From Fibrobacter sp. (lineage in GTDB: Bacteria; Fibrobacterota; Chitinivibrionia; Chitinivibrionales; Chitinispirillaceae): 64,000 nt of DNA. The stretch is taken from the NCBI GenBank assembly GCA_012523595.1, contig JAAYIG010000164.1, positions 1 to 64,000 of the forward strand, written 5' to 3'. The notes beneath the pieces were generated by a model. The model saw only the letters and a program-made list of their open reading frames with translations. It was not told the DNA's origin and did not search any database. Both the position numbers and the translations under genes were made by a program. Below are positions 8,726 through 17,995 of the stretch, in pieces. Numbering within the stretch: position 1 is the stretch's first letter; each line of letters opens with the position of its first letter.

Positions 8726-8861
8726 GGTCGGGGTCGGTATCAGGTGTGGGAGAGAGAATTCTGTTTTCTTTAAAGCCCGGTTCCACCGGGCTTTACTTGG
8801 CTAGAGGCGGCATTAATGCCGCCTGTTTGCGAAAATTTTCGATACCGATTCCGACCCCGAT
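8726..8861. repeat. Composite repeat, copy B
   Basis: It contains a GGTCGGGGTCGGTATC run (8726-8741), a hairpin AAAGCCCGG/CCGGGCTTT (8772-8794), the palindrome GGCGGCATTAATGCCGCC (8806-8823) and a CCGAN hexamer run (8841-8861). The CCGAN-type runs sit at both ends in opposite orientation, like terminal inverted repeats. The remainder of the 336-base gap before the kinase gene shows nothing else. Confidence 0.75.
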
Positions 8862-9006
8862 TTCAGAACAAATGTTGTCTATGGTTATGCAGATTTTTCT
8901 GTGTTTCGGGACACTTATTGGGAATGAAAACAAAGTGATAATATTGTCGCTTTTTCCCCGAATTGCTATTTTTCTTCCAGTTTTGTACATTTAATCCAGA
9001 GGTACG

Positions 9007-9921
9007 ATGCAGGAATTAAGCGAATTCAAGGCGAATTTTGATCCAAACAGTTTTCTGGGGAGAGAAATCGCCAATGTTACACTTGTAGAGTTGCTTGGTC
9101 GCGGGGCGATGGGTGCGGTTTATGTCGCGTTCCAGAAATCGCTGAAAAGAAAAGTAGCACTGAAGATCTTTCCCAAGGCAAGTTCGAATCTCAGCGACAT
9201 GAGAGTTCTGTTTCGTGATGAAGCTGAGACAGTTGCGGTGTTGAATCATCCCAATATTGCGCCTGTGTTTGACATGGGAGAGACACCTGATGTGCTTTTT
9301 ATCATGATGCAGCTTATTGTGGGAGAGAATCTCCGTTCATTGATCCGCCGCCACCTGCTTCATCCTCTGCCCTCCCGAAGGACAGTACCTCTTAATAAAG
9401 TCTTACAGATTATGATCCAGGTTCTCGATGGTCTGGATTATGCCCACAGGGAAAATGTCATCCACCAGGATATAAAACCTGCCAACATTATAATAGAGGA
9501 GCGCAGCGGAAGACCGGGTATTGTAGATTTTGGAATAGCCAGAACCGAGTTTTCCGCAAATGAGCATTCAAGATACGTGCTGGGTACACCTCTTTACATG
9601 TCACCTGAGCAGATCACCGGAATCCAGACTGACTGCCGCTCAGATATCTACTCTGCCGGGATGGTGCTCTATGAGGCACTTGTCGGCAAGATTCCGGTAA
9701 AGACATCCTCCCTTGATCAATTACTTGCCCTGAAAGCATCCAGTACCGAATCGATTTTCAGTTGCAATCCGTCAAGCAGTAGTGAGGTTATCGATGATGA
9801 ACTCGAGAAAATTATTCTCAAAGCAACTGCTCCAAGGCGTGAGGACCGGTACCAGATCTGTGCAGCGTTCAGAGAAGATCTTAAAAAATACGCCTCAGCC
9901 CGGATGCTTTCGGTATTATGA
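9007..9921 (+). CDS. Serine/threonine protein kinase (Hanks type, soluble)
   Basis: 304 residues, a bare kinase domain without membrane segment or sensor. The glycine loop LGRGAMGAVY is at about 29-38, the ATP-anchoring Lys in VALKIF, and the catalytic loop reads HQDIKPAN (HQD instead of the usual HRD). The metal-binding loop DFG and the P+1 region GTPLYMSPEQ are intact, so it should be active, though as a non-RD kinase it may not need activation-loop phosphorylation. AGAGG precedes the ATG. The next gene starts 16 bases downstream and is probably co-transcribed, so the GGDEF-like protein may be a partner or substrate (inference). Confidence 0.92.
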   Translation: MQELSEFKANFDPNSFLGREIANVTLVELLGRGAMGAVYVAFQKSLKRKVALKIFPKASSNLSDMRVLFRDEAETVAVLNHPNIAPVFDMGETPDVLFIMMQLIVGENLRSLIRRHLLHPLPSRRTVPLNKVLQIMIQVLDGLDYAHRENVIHQDIKPANIIIEERSGRPGIVDFGIARTEFSANEHSRYVLGTPLYMSPEQITGIQTDCRSDIYSAGMVLYEALVGKIPVKTSSLDQLLALKASSTESIFSCNPSSSSEVIDDELEKIILKATAPRREDRYQICAAFREDLKKYASARMLSVL

Positions 9922-9937
9922 GCAGAGGGAGATAAAA

Positions 9938-12046
9938 ATGGATCAGAAACAGGCTGAACAGGTTGCCCGCCTCTTCAACGTGGTTTTCAACAGCGCCTTT
10001 CTCTACGGCGGATCTCATCCGACAACTCATAAAAATATCACTCTCTTCCACGAAATTCTGGAGAGTGAACTCACGGCTCTTCCCTTTATTTCACTGATAG
10101 TCGACCGGGAGAGCCTTTATGTGGAAGAATGGTGCATGGATAAAATTATCAATGTTAAACGTATTGTTTCTCAATTGACAAAATGCGAAATCATGTCGCT
10201 CAGCTTCTCAAGAGGAGTGAAGGCAGATGAAATCCGGGAAATAATCCGGTTAACAGGAGACAGCAAGGAATACCGTCCGGCAAAGGATATCGAGAAGGAA
10301 CTCGCTGCCGCAGGAATTTCGAATATCAAGATAAACTACATAAAAATCGGGAAAATAACCGCTGATCAGGCTCTGGTTGACAAAGATATGACGGTCGGGG
10401 GCGGTACATACGATGCGGAATCGGTGCAGGTGACAACATCTTTGAGCAGAAATGCCCTGCAGCAGATCGAGCAGGTATTGACAATGGCAAATCTCGTCGA
10501 TCAGCCCCGGAAAACCGCCGTCATGCTGAGTGAAGCCGCCTGCAATCCTGAAACATCGGATGAGGCATTAAGATCAATCGGGAATCTGCGCAGTGAAATC
10601 AACAAGGCAGGCCCACTGTCTCTCGATGTGCTTCTGGAGGCAGTATATGAACTGAAAGTGGATCTTGCAGAAACTATCGAGGTGCAGAAAACAACCGGAA
10701 AAATCCTCTCCACTGCAGATCCTGTCCGGAAACAGGTAAACGAACTGACCTGCGATATAATCCTTAAACTTGTCAAAGAAGAATACCAGCAGGGAACACT
10801 TCCGCTTAAAAGGCTTGTTCAGATTGTCCGAAGGATGCTTCCTGATATTTCAGAACTCAAAGAACTCCTTCCCAGACTCAAAGAGACTCTGCTGGAAGAA
10901 GGCATGTCTCTTGCCGATTACCTTCAGTTTATAAGAGACCTGGATCTTGAGCTTGAAAGCGAAGCCATCGCGGGTTCTCTCAAGGATGCCGCTGAGAGTA
11001 TTGGTGTTACTGTCAAGGATATAGTCTCTGCTATAAAAGCCGAACCTGAAGACAGCGCTAAACTTATCTACCTGGCTTCGGAGATAAGACGGGGCACAGG
11101 CAGTGATGAAACGCAACTGTCGAACCTGCTTGCAGATTACATTGAAAAAATCAGTGTCGAAGTTGCGATGGATTCAGGAGAACTGGCTAAACCTCAGGGA
11201 AGCAGGATACTTAGAAGAATACTGATGCAGCTTGAAAACAGTCTTATCGATAAACTCAAGAACACAGGTATAGAGGAGCCGGTACTTATCAGTGTGAAAC
11301 AGCAGTTGTCAAGCCGATTCGAATCGGCTTTCGATGAAGCAGTATTGAAATATATCAATGACAACAAAACAGAAAAGGATTCATCACCGGAAGAGATTTC
11401 CAGAAAAATTCTTAACTTCCTCGAGCATCAGGACCAGGTTTCACGACTCCAGAGATCACTTGTTGAAAACCTGAAGGAAAAAGGGTTCGATACAGACCGG
11501 ATAAACCAACTGCTTAAAAGACTCAGCAAAACATCATTGGAAATAAAACGGGCGCTTCCACCGGGAACACTCTATTCCAATAACATGCTGTTTTTGCTTG
11601 ACCGGGAGATGAAGCAGCATCAGAGGTATAAAACCCCTTTTTCCACCATGATGATCTCTGCGGTAAAAATCATCTCTCAAAATGGAGCACGGTCTCCTGC
11701 AAAAGATGAAATTGTCAGGGTTATTCCACCTCTTTTTCTGGCAGTTAAAGAATTACTGAGAGACATAGATCTGATCGGATTTATCCAGGAGCCTGAAACA
11801 GGGGTGATTTTTGTGCTGCTTGCCATGACCGACAGTACAGGAGCCGGAGTAGCAAGAGAGAGATTGAGACAAAAGATAAATAATCTGCAATTGACAATTG
11901 ATGATCAGGTCTGTTCCATCGAACCGGCTATTTCCATAACAATCCCATCCGATGAGAAACCGTTTGATTTGAAAGTGTTTCTGGAAACGGCAAAGAAAAA
12001 CCATCTGGAAGAGATAAGGGCCAGAATAGGGAACCATGGGAAATAA
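9938..12046 (+). CDS. Large signalling protein with degenerate C-terminal GGDEF-like domain
   Basis: 702 residues from the ATG at 9938, chosen because GAGGGAG lies at 9925-9931; in-frame starts inside the kinase gene are less likely. The N-terminal ~130 residues (LYGGSHPTTHKN ... FSRGVKADEI) resemble a module found ahead of HD or GGDEF domains in delta-proteobacterial regulators. The middle is long, helical and charged. The last ~150 residues follow the GGDEF fold (PFSTMMISAVK, DIDLIGFIQEPETGVIFVLL, ARERLRQKI), but the GGDEF signature is replaced, so cyclic-di-GMP synthesis is not expected. The pairing with a Ser/Thr kinase suggests a regulatory scaffold. Function unknown. Confidence 0.75.
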   Translation: MDQKQAEQVARLFNVVFNSAFLYGGSHPTTHKNITLFHEILESELTALPFISLIVDRESLYVEEWCMDKIINVKRIVSQLTKCEIMSLSFSRGVKADEIREIIRLTGDSKEYRPAKDIEKELAAAGISNIKINYIKIGKITADQALVDKDMTVGGGTYDAESVQVTTSLSRNALQQIEQVLTMANLVDQPRKTAVMLSEAACNPETSDEALRSIGNLRSEINKAGPLSLDVLLEAVYELKVDLAETIEVQKTTGKILSTADPVRKQVNELTCDIILKLVKEEYQQGTLPLKRLVQIVRRMLPDISELKELLPRLKETLLEEGMSLADYLQFIRDLDLELESEAIAGSLKDAAESIGVTVKDIVSAIKAEPEDSAKLIYLASEIRRGTGSDETQLSNLLADYIEKISVEVAMDSGELAKPQGSRILRRILMQLENSLIDKLKNTGIEEPVLISVKQQLSSRFESAFDEAVLKYINDNKTEKDSSPEEISRKILNFLEHQDQVSRLQRSLVENLKEKGFDTDRINQLLKRLSKTSLEIKRALPPGTLYSNNMLFLLDREMKQHQRYKTPFSTMMISAVKIISQNGARSPAKDEIVRVIPPLFLAVKELLRDIDLIGFIQEPETGVIFVLLAMTDSTGAGVARERLRQKINNLQLTIDDQVCSIEPAISITIPSDEKPFDLKVFLETAKKNHLEEIRARIGNHGK

Positions 12047-12088
12047 ACCTTTGAGTATTCATGCGGAGAATACTGAAATGGAGATACT

Positions 12089-12478
12089 ATGTTTGCCCGT
12101 CTTTTACTGCTCTTTCTGCTGATCCCACTGATTGAGCTTTACGTTTTAATAAGAATCGGTTCATTTATCGGAGCTCTGAATACAATCTTTCTTCTTATAC
12201 TGACAGCAGCCACTGGTGCCATACTTGCCAGAAAACAGGGAATGAACACTCTGTGGCAGATTCAGCAGAGCCTTTCAATGGGGAAAATACCCGCCGGGGA
12301 ACTGCTTGATGGTTTACTGATCATTTTTGCTGCGATACTTCTGATTTCACCGGGAATAGTCACAGACATGATGAGTTTTCTTCTTCTTATCCCGTTTACC
12401 CGCAGGTTTTTCAAGAGGTGGATTAAGAGGAGAATGCAGAACTGGATTGACAGAAAAAATGGAATGACACCCGTTTAA
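12089..12478 (+). CDS. fxsA: FxsA-family membrane protein
   Basis: 129 residues. There are three to four hydrophobic segments, with the family's conserved LIELYVLIRIG near residue 15, TGAILARKQG in the cytoplasmic loop, and LLLISPGIVTDMMSFLLLIP before a very basic tail (KRWIKRRM). FxsA proteins are small inner-membrane proteins linked to phage F exclusion; their normal role is unclear. It follows the GGDEF-like protein by 42 bases on the same strand and may share its transcript. Confidence 0.88.
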   Translation: MFARLLLLFLLIPLIELYVLIRIGSFIGALNTIFLLILTAATGAILARKQGMNTLWQIQQSLSMGKIPAGELLDGLLIIFAAILLISPGIVTDMMSFLLLIPFTRRFFKRWIKRRMQNWIDRKNGMTPV

Positions 12479-12956
12479 GGGTACGACATAACGACAATAC
12501 GACAGCACGAGTGTACGACAATACGACAAAACGACTGCACTCAAATGCATGTAAACCCCGATAAATCGGGGTAATAGAAAACAATTAGATTTCATTTTCT
12601 TGCAAGCCCGGTTCACCGGGCTTATCCTGGCTGGAGACGGCATTAATACCGCCTCTTTTTATGTCAACACAGAGGGGGTGGCAAAAGCCCCGCCTGCGCT
12701 AAGAAACTACGGCAGATCAGGCAGTGGGAGACTTCCCCCACCTTATCTCTTAAATGAAAAAAAATGTACTCTGCAAATGATGTTTATACTGGTTAAAATC
12801 CCTTTTCGATTACGATTACAGGCACGAGCACAGCTTTGCTGAGCACATGAAAAGTCATCGAGAATCTGGCTAAGGAACAAACGGTTCTGGATTACTCTCC
12901 GGAGATAACCGAATTAAAACAGGTGATACCGATTCCGATTCCGAAACCGACCCCGA
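12479..12956. repeat. Composite repeat, copy C (minus orientation)
   Basis: Starting at the fxsA stop it holds, in order: a TACGACA-type array (12480-12540), a CCCCGATAAATCGGGG hairpin, AAGCCCGG/CCGGGCTT, an imperfect GGCGGCATTAATACCGCC palindrome, a flank reading as the reverse complement of the conserved CACCCCCTCTGTGTTGACATA block of the 50 and 53 kb copies, and a CCGAN hexamer run at 12928-12956. No gene is visible in this 511-base gap. Confidence 0.8.
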
Positions 12957-12989
12957 TCTGAAGAACAAGTACTAACCATTAATTTCTAA

Positions 12990-13844
12990 TCATACCCAGA
13001 GTTCTCTGTAATCCCAGGCATACTCCTCAAAAGTCCTGGGCTCCCGCTTGAGGATTTCTGCAAGATCAGGCCGCACCTCCTCACACCAGCCTTTTCTTGC
13101 AATTTCATATAATCCAATCATTATGTCTGCTGCATCCTCTGACCATCCCGCCCTCAAGAACTCCCTTTTGGCATCATTGTGTGAAACAGGAATATAGGTG
13201 ACAGTTTTTCCTGAAACTTTGGAAAGAATGTGAGCGATCTGGTAATGATCAAGTGCTTTCTTTCCGGTAAGCACAAATATGCGGTTTCTGAAAGATGAAT
13301 CCATCAGACTGTTTGCCGCTGCTTCCGCAACATCTCTACCATCAACAAAACTTACCCGCGCCCTGTTTGCCGGCAGATGAAGCAGGCTGCTTGATTTAAT
13401 GAAGGAACCGGCCAGATTCCCGAAATTCTGCATGAGAATGTTTGGACGAAGTATCGTATAATCGATTCCGCAGGACTGAACGCATTTCTCTGCAATAGAA
13501 AGAGGGGTCTGGTTTAATTCACTTCCTATTGAGCCGAGGCTCACAATCTGATCTACTCCCATTCGCTTCGCTGTATCCAGGGCGGGTATCAGAAGTTCAT
13601 CAATCCTGGGGATGGAGATCGGTGTAGCCAGAAAAAGGCCGTTAATATTCTCAAATGCTTCCTGAAATGTCTCAGGCTTATTGTAATCAAATAACACTAC
13701 CGGACACCCTGCGGTGTCCAACTGAGTCGCTTTCACTACATCGCGTACACCGATCCTGACACAGATACCTTGCGAGATCATCAGTTTTATCATTTCCCTT
13801 GCTACTGTGCCGGTGGCACCGGTGATCAGGAAATTCCTCTTCAT
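12990..13844 (-). CDS. NmrA-family NAD(P)-binding protein
   Basis: 284 residues with an atypical-SDR Rossmann start (TGATGTVAREMIKLMISQG). The body follows the NmrA/azoreductase-like pattern: GLFLATP, VSLGSIGSELNQTP, YTILRPNILMQNFG, FVDGRDVAEAAANSL. Such proteins bind NAD(P) and act either as quinone or azo reductases or as redox sensors. There is no catalytic YxxxK, consistent with the family. It is divergent from the DUF362 gene with a 122-base shared promoter region. Substrate unknown. Confidence 0.85.
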   Translation of the reverse strand: MKRNFLITGATGTVAREMIKLMISQGICVRIGVRDVVKATQLDTAGCPVVLFDYNKPETFQEAFENINGLFLATPISIPRIDELLIPALDTAKRMGVDQIVSLGSIGSELNQTPLSIAEKCVQSCGIDYTILRPNILMQNFGNLAGSFIKSSSLLHLPANRARVSFVDGRDVAEAAANSLMDSSFRNRIFVLTGKKALDHYQIAHILSKVSGKTVTYIPVSHNDAKREFLRAGWSEDAADIMIGLYEIARKGWCEEVRPDLAEILKREPRTFEEYAWDYRELWV

Positions 13845-13966
13845 ATTGTCCTCCCTTGGACTCGTTCCTTAAAAATTACGGAGACTTATCTGCACTTATG
13901 AAGCGGAAAAGGTTGGCATATCGTTTGATTCTTTTTTCAGAGTCGCATCCATGGAGGTATGTTCGA

Positions 13967-14830
13967 ATGAAAAGTAAAGTAGCAATTTCTCATCAGGCCC
14001 GGATAAGCGAAGCCATAGAGGAATCGTGCGATCTGCTGGGAGATCATTCTTCTTTATTCAACGGAAAGCATGTTGCAATCAAACCCAATGATACCTGGGC
14101 TACTCCATCGGACCTGACAGCTTGCACGCAGGCAGATACCGTAAGAGCGGTTATCCGCTATGTAAAGCGCTTCAATCCGTCCATTATTACAGTCAGCGGC
14201 GGGGCAGGAGCAGCGGAGACAGCCGATGTGTTCAGGTATCTGGGAATTGATAAGGTGATAGAGGAGGAAAAGGTAAGGTTCTTTGATCACAACAAGGGTC
14301 CCTTTCAGGCTGTTGAACTGAGTTATGGACCGATGCATGAGGTAATGATAAACCCTCATATCCTGGAATATGATGTTCTCATCTCTCTTGCCCAGCATAA
14401 AGTACATGATTTTGCTATGGTCACTCTCAGCATGAAAAATATCGCGATGTCATTTCCGGCAGCCGATTTCTACGGTCATCCCAGAGAAAGTTATGTTCAT
14501 AAACACAGTATCTTCAGAGATATTCAGTCGTTTATAGCAGGAATGTGCAAGCGTTTTCCTATCGACCTTGCCATAATCAATGGACATCCAGCAATGACCG
14601 GAAGAGGACCTGTCGGAGGAAATGTGTTTGAATCGGACCTGGTAATCGCATCGATGGATTTTGTTTCGGCAGATTCAATAGGGGCAAAACTTCTGAATAT
14701 AAACCACGTAGACCACATAATCGAGGCTGAAAAAATCGGCCTTGGCAAAGCAGATCTGGAATCAATTGAGATTGTAGGGGTTCCTCTGAGAGAGGCCATA
14801 GCAGAGTTTTCCAGGAAAATGTATTCCTGA
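13967..14830 (+). CDS. DUF362-family protein
   Basis: 287 residues from the ATG at 13967, chosen because GGAGG sits 9 bases upstream (13953-13957); an earlier in-frame ATG at 13856 has no such site. The domain matches the DUF362 pattern: VAIKPNDTW near the start, then TVSGGAGAAETADVFRYLG, LISLAQHKVHDFAMVTLSMKN and a C-terminal DFVSADSIGAKLL. The function is not established; relatives often carry ferredoxin-like domains, absent here. It is divergent from the NmrA-like gene. Confidence 0.85.
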   Translation: MKSKVAISHQARISEAIEESCDLLGDHSSLFNGKHVAIKPNDTWATPSDLTACTQADTVRAVIRYVKRFNPSIITVSGGAGAAETADVFRYLGIDKVIEEEKVRFFDHNKGPFQAVELSYGPMHEVMINPHILEYDVLISLAQHKVHDFAMVTLSMKNIAMSFPAADFYGHPRESYVHKHSIFRDIQSFIAGMCKRFPIDLAIINGHPAMTGRGPVGGNVFESDLVIASMDFVSADSIGAKLLNINHVDHIIEAEKIGLGKADLESIEIVGVPLREAIAEFSRKMYS

Positions 14831-15095
14831 ATTCCAATACAGCCGTATCCTGTTTATCAAGCTGTTTTTTAGCTGTACTATTGTGCTGGTTTTCTCCTTC
14901 CCATCTATTCATGTCCGAAAAAAAAAGCATCCGCTTAAGTTTTTTTATGGTCTGGTGTGCACTCCTGATAAATCAGGGCCTGGTAGAGTGGCTGATTCAA
15001 TTTTTTTTACTGGAAATTATTGCAAAAACCCTCATTCCATTTGATGTCAGAGTTTATTTTCAGGGGGGCTTTTTCAGGAAAAACGGGTTACAGGC

Positions 15096-16424
15096 ATGGA
15101 TGAATTAGCTGAATTTATTGAGGAAAGAGATTTAAAGGGGCTTCGCCAGTGGCTTATTGACACAGGCACACTGGAGATTGCTGAAGCGCTCACCCGTGTT
15201 GATCCTGAATACCGTGCTCTATCCTTTCGACTCCTTCCCAAAGACCGCTCCCTTGATGTCTTCGAAATGCTTGATACTTCGTATCAACAGGAGATCTTAA
15301 AGGCACTCCGTGAGAGCAATGTCCGTGATATCCTGGAGAACATGGAACCGGATGACAGGGCGAAGCTGCTCGATGAGATGCCGCCACGATTGGCAAAACA
15401 GCTCCTTGAGGGACTCTCTTTCAAAGAACGCCGTCTGACCTCAATTCTCCTTGGATATGCAGAGAATTCTGCAGGAAGGATCATGAGTCCGGAGTTTGTC
15501 GAACTGTGGAAAGATATGACTGTTGAGGATGCGATTGCCAAAGTGAGGAGGTCCGGAAGGGGTGTTGAAGCTATCTATTCTCTTCCTGTCACAACCGGAA
15601 AAGGGGAGCTGATCGGAACGATCGATCTTGGTGACCTTGTCATGGCTGATCCATCCCAGAAGGTTGGTGAAGTTGTCACAGAGGAAAATTATTTTGCCAA
15701 AGCTGACCAGGATCAGGAGGAAGCATCAAGACTGCTCCTCGAAACAGGACTTGCTGCATTGCCTGTTCTTGATAGTGAAAACCAACTTGTGGGTGTATTG
15801 ACATTCGATGATGCTATGGAAGTCCTTCAGGAAAGCGATACCGAGGATATCTTCCGTATCGGTGCTTCCGAACCACTTGGCACACCTTACTTTTCGGCAT
15901 CACTTTATAAGCTTACCCGCAACCGCGCAGTATGGCTTCTTGTTCTTGCTTTTGCAGCTACTCTTACTGTCAATGTCCTCAACATTTTCCAGGTAACTCT
16001 TCAAAATGCGATAAAGCTCTCTCTTTTTATTCCTCTTTTGATAGGAATAGGGGGAAATATCGGGTCCCAGTCTGCAACTATCATTATAAGGGCAATGGCT
16101 TTGGGTGAAGTTTATTTCTCTGATCTGTTGCGTGTACTTGCAAGAGAGGTAAGGGTTGGTTTTCTGCTGGGATTAATTATGGGAGCCATCTCTTTTCCGG
16201 TTGTAGGGCCATTTTTCGGATGGGATATTGCAGCTGTGCTGGCTGCTTCATTGTTGTCAATAGCATCACTGGCTGCTTTTGCAGGCTCGATTCTTCCCAT
16301 GTTTGCTAAACGCATCGGAATTGATCCGGCAGTGATGAGTGCCCCTGTTGTATCTACACTTGTCGATGCCTCAGGTTTGGTCATTTATTTCCTGATAGCG
16401 AGAATGATTCTGGGGATTGGATAA
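15096..16424 (+). CDS. mgtE: Magnesium transporter MgtE
   Basis: 442 residues, full length for MgtE. An N-terminal helical superhelix (about 10-130, LLDEMPPRLAKQLLEGL) is followed by two CBS domains (about 130-250, GTIDLGDLVMADP, GLAALPVLDSENQLVGVLTF). Five membrane helices (about 275-440) carry the pore signature LLIGIGGNIGSQSATIIIRAMALGE. The homodimeric channel admits Mg2+ and is gated by Mg2+ on the cytoplasmic domains. No Mg2+ riboswitch is apparent in the 265-base upstream region, which otherwise shows nothing. A hairpin terminator follows. Confidence 0.95.
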   Translation: MDELAEFIEERDLKGLRQWLIDTGTLEIAEALTRVDPEYRALSFRLLPKDRSLDVFEMLDTSYQQEILKALRESNVRDILENMEPDDRAKLLDEMPPRLAKQLLEGLSFKERRLTSILLGYAENSAGRIMSPEFVELWKDMTVEDAIAKVRRSGRGVEAIYSLPVTTGKGELIGTIDLGDLVMADPSQKVGEVVTEENYFAKADQDQEEASRLLLETGLAALPVLDSENQLVGVLTFDDAMEVLQESDTEDIFRIGASEPLGTPYFSASLYKLTRNRAVWLLVLAFAATLTVNVLNIFQVTLQNAIKLSLFIPLLIGIGGNIGSQSATIIIRAMALGEVYFSDLLRVLAREVRVGFLLGLIMGAISFPVVGPFFGWDIAAVLAASLLSIASLAAFAGSILPMFAKRIGIDPAVMSAPVVSTLVDASGLVIYFLIARMILGIG

Positions 16425-16448
16425 ACAGGTTCTGACAGGAATAGAAAA

Positions 16449-16471
16449 GGACACTCTTAACCAGAGTGCCC
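16449..16471. terminator. Hairpin between converging mgtE and PEP-CTERM genes
   Basis: GGACACTCT pairs with AGAGTGCCC around a 5-base loop. On the minus strand it is followed by TTTTCT, so it best fits termination of the PEP-CTERM gene, and it may serve mgtE too. Confidence 0.65.
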
Positions 16472-16486
16472 TCTTCCGGAAAGTAC

Positions 16487-16819
16487 TTATTTTTTCCTGA
16501 AATGACGGCTTAACATGTACAAGCCAGAGACTCCTGTGATCATTAAGAGCACAACTGAGGGCTCCGGGACAGAACGTCTGGGCGGTTTTGGTGGCTTTGG
16601 TGGCTTTGGTGGCTTTGGTGGCTTATTGGGCCCAGGACCTTTCGGTCCACCCATAGCATAAAGCTCATCTGAGAAATCCGCATTGACCACAAAGGAGACT
16701 TCTGTCTGTTGTGAACGCAAGCCGGCGTATTCAAAATCACCTTCTGACCAGGGGTTTGCATACGTCATGGCAGCAGAGAAGATAAGAGCCAGAAACGCAG
16801 AATAAAACACACTTTTCAT
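16487..16819 (-). CDS. PEP-CTERM protein with a KPP repeat stalk
   Basis: 110 residues from the ATG at 16819, supported by AGGAGG at 16823-16830. A signal peptide (MKSVFYSAFLALIFSAAMTYA) leads to a short body, a glycine/proline segment, a tandem KPP repeat of about five units (encoded by a 9-base DNA repeat at 16582-16623), and then the sorting signal VPEP, a hydrophobic helix and a basic end (RHFRKK). This is the PEP-CTERM tripartite signal cleaved by exosortase during export to the surface. The exosortase gene lies 145 bases upstream on the same strand. No other PEP-CTERM protein is in the window. The mature function is unknown. Confidence 0.85.
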   Translation of the reverse strand: MKSVFYSAFLALIFSAAMTYANPWSEGDFEYAGLRSQQTEVSFVVNADFSDELYAMGGPKGPGPNKPPKPPKPPKPPKPPRRSVPEPSVVLLMITGVSGLYMLSRHFRKK

Positions 16820-16964
16820 GAAAACCTCCTTAGGGTGAGTCAATTGAACCATTACGTGTTTATCTGGTCAGGTTTCCGCGCAAAGCACTGATACCTTCAC
16901 CCTCAGCCTGTCAATGGGTGTTATTGTTGACAAGCCTTCACTTACGGTTGTCAGACAGAACGCA

Positions 16965-17924
16965 TTATCCTGAGCAGTTTTCAATAGAATGTAAATGCAT
17001 AGTCTGTGCCATCTCTGAACACTTCATCTGTTCTTTTTCACTGCTCTTTGCAGAACAGGAGTCTGGATCGCTTTTACTGCCTGTTCGATTCCGTCCTGAA
17101 ATTATCCTTGACAAAAAAACAAGGACAATAAGTAACGCCGGGTAGACCAGAGGCAGAAGAAGCACATCAAAGGGACCATGGGTGTGAAACCGTTCGGCTT
17201 TATAATTCCAGAATCCTATCAGTGTTATTCTCAATATGTTGAAAACGACCGACAGAGGGACTGACAGAAGAATAAGCAGCAGCCGTCTATAATATTTATC
17301 AAGTTTTATCCAGGCCAGGGGAAACGCAAATGCCAGAAGTGCCACTGTCTGGTTTATCCCTGAGCAGGATTTATTGACATCTAAAGTTACATTCGGAAAG
17401 ATAAGCGAAATCCCCTGCATCTTTACATTGAGACCGCAGATATGGAGAAGAAACCATGAACCAACTGTGCTGGAAATCTGAAGGGCTCTTATCAGAGCAG
17501 GAGTAATCTCGGGAATTATGATCAGAAAAAAAACCAGGTAACCTGTGGGCCACAGAAGAAATGTCCCTCTTTTCCATCCCAGAAGCGCATAAAAAACACC
17601 GCTGAGAAACAGGAAAGGGGAGAGTTCAATCAAAAACAAGGGAAGAAAATTGTTGCCGATAGAGCCTTGAAGCAAAGCAACCAGACACATCGTCGCTCCC
17701 CCAATGATGGCACTTTTCTCCCGCTTAGCCTCTGATAATTCATCTCGTCTGATCCAGAGCATTAAAAGAAGGAATGGAAAAACCAGAAGTATCCAGTTAT
17801 TCTGTTTTGAAATTTTATCGGCCAGAAGTATCACAGGGCCGATGAAAGAATAAACCGCCACGGCAAGAATTGGACAGAAGAGTATAAGTTTTGCGATCAT
17901 AACCCAATATTGTGCATCAAACAT
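16965..17924 (-). CDS. Exosortase (archaeosortase/exosortase family)
   Basis: 319 residues, about eight membrane helices. The catalytic triad of exosortases is visible: Cys in NKSCSGINQ, Arg in FNILRITLIG and His in FHTHGPFDV. These transmembrane cysteine proteases/transpeptidases recognise PEP-CTERM tails and release or attach the protein at the surface. The only visible substrate is the adjacent KPP-repeat protein, which suggests a dedicated pair. The C-terminal ~50 residues are soluble and charged (SKSDPDSCSAKSSEKEQ). The start at 17924 has no strong RBS. Confidence 0.9.
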   Translation of the reverse strand: MFDAQYWVMIAKLILFCPILAVAVYSFIGPVILLADKISKQNNWILLVFPFLLLMLWIRRDELSEAKREKSAIIGGATMCLVALLQGSIGNNFLPLFLIELSPFLFLSGVFYALLGWKRGTFLLWPTGYLVFFLIIIPEITPALIRALQISSTVGSWFLLHICGLNVKMQGISLIFPNVTLDVNKSCSGINQTVALLAFAFPLAWIKLDKYYRRLLLILLSVPLSVVFNILRITLIGFWNYKAERFHTHGPFDVLLLPLVYPALLIVLVFLSRIISGRNRTGSKSDPDSCSAKSSEKEQMKCSEMAQTMHLHSIENCSG

Positions 17925-17995
17925 GCCACTCTGTATTTTGAGTTTATCTTCTAATTACTTGTTATCAGGGATGAATAGTGAAATGGAGGCTGGTG

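Noticed and set aside
14831-15095. Mg2+ riboswitch (M-box) ahead of mgtE
   Set aside because: I looked for a conserved multi-stem leader and saw no recognisable M-box pattern or terminator there.
14881-15108. 75-codon plus-strand hydrophobic frame before mgtE
   Set aside because: No RBS or recognised family, and it overlaps the mgtE start. More likely leader sequence.
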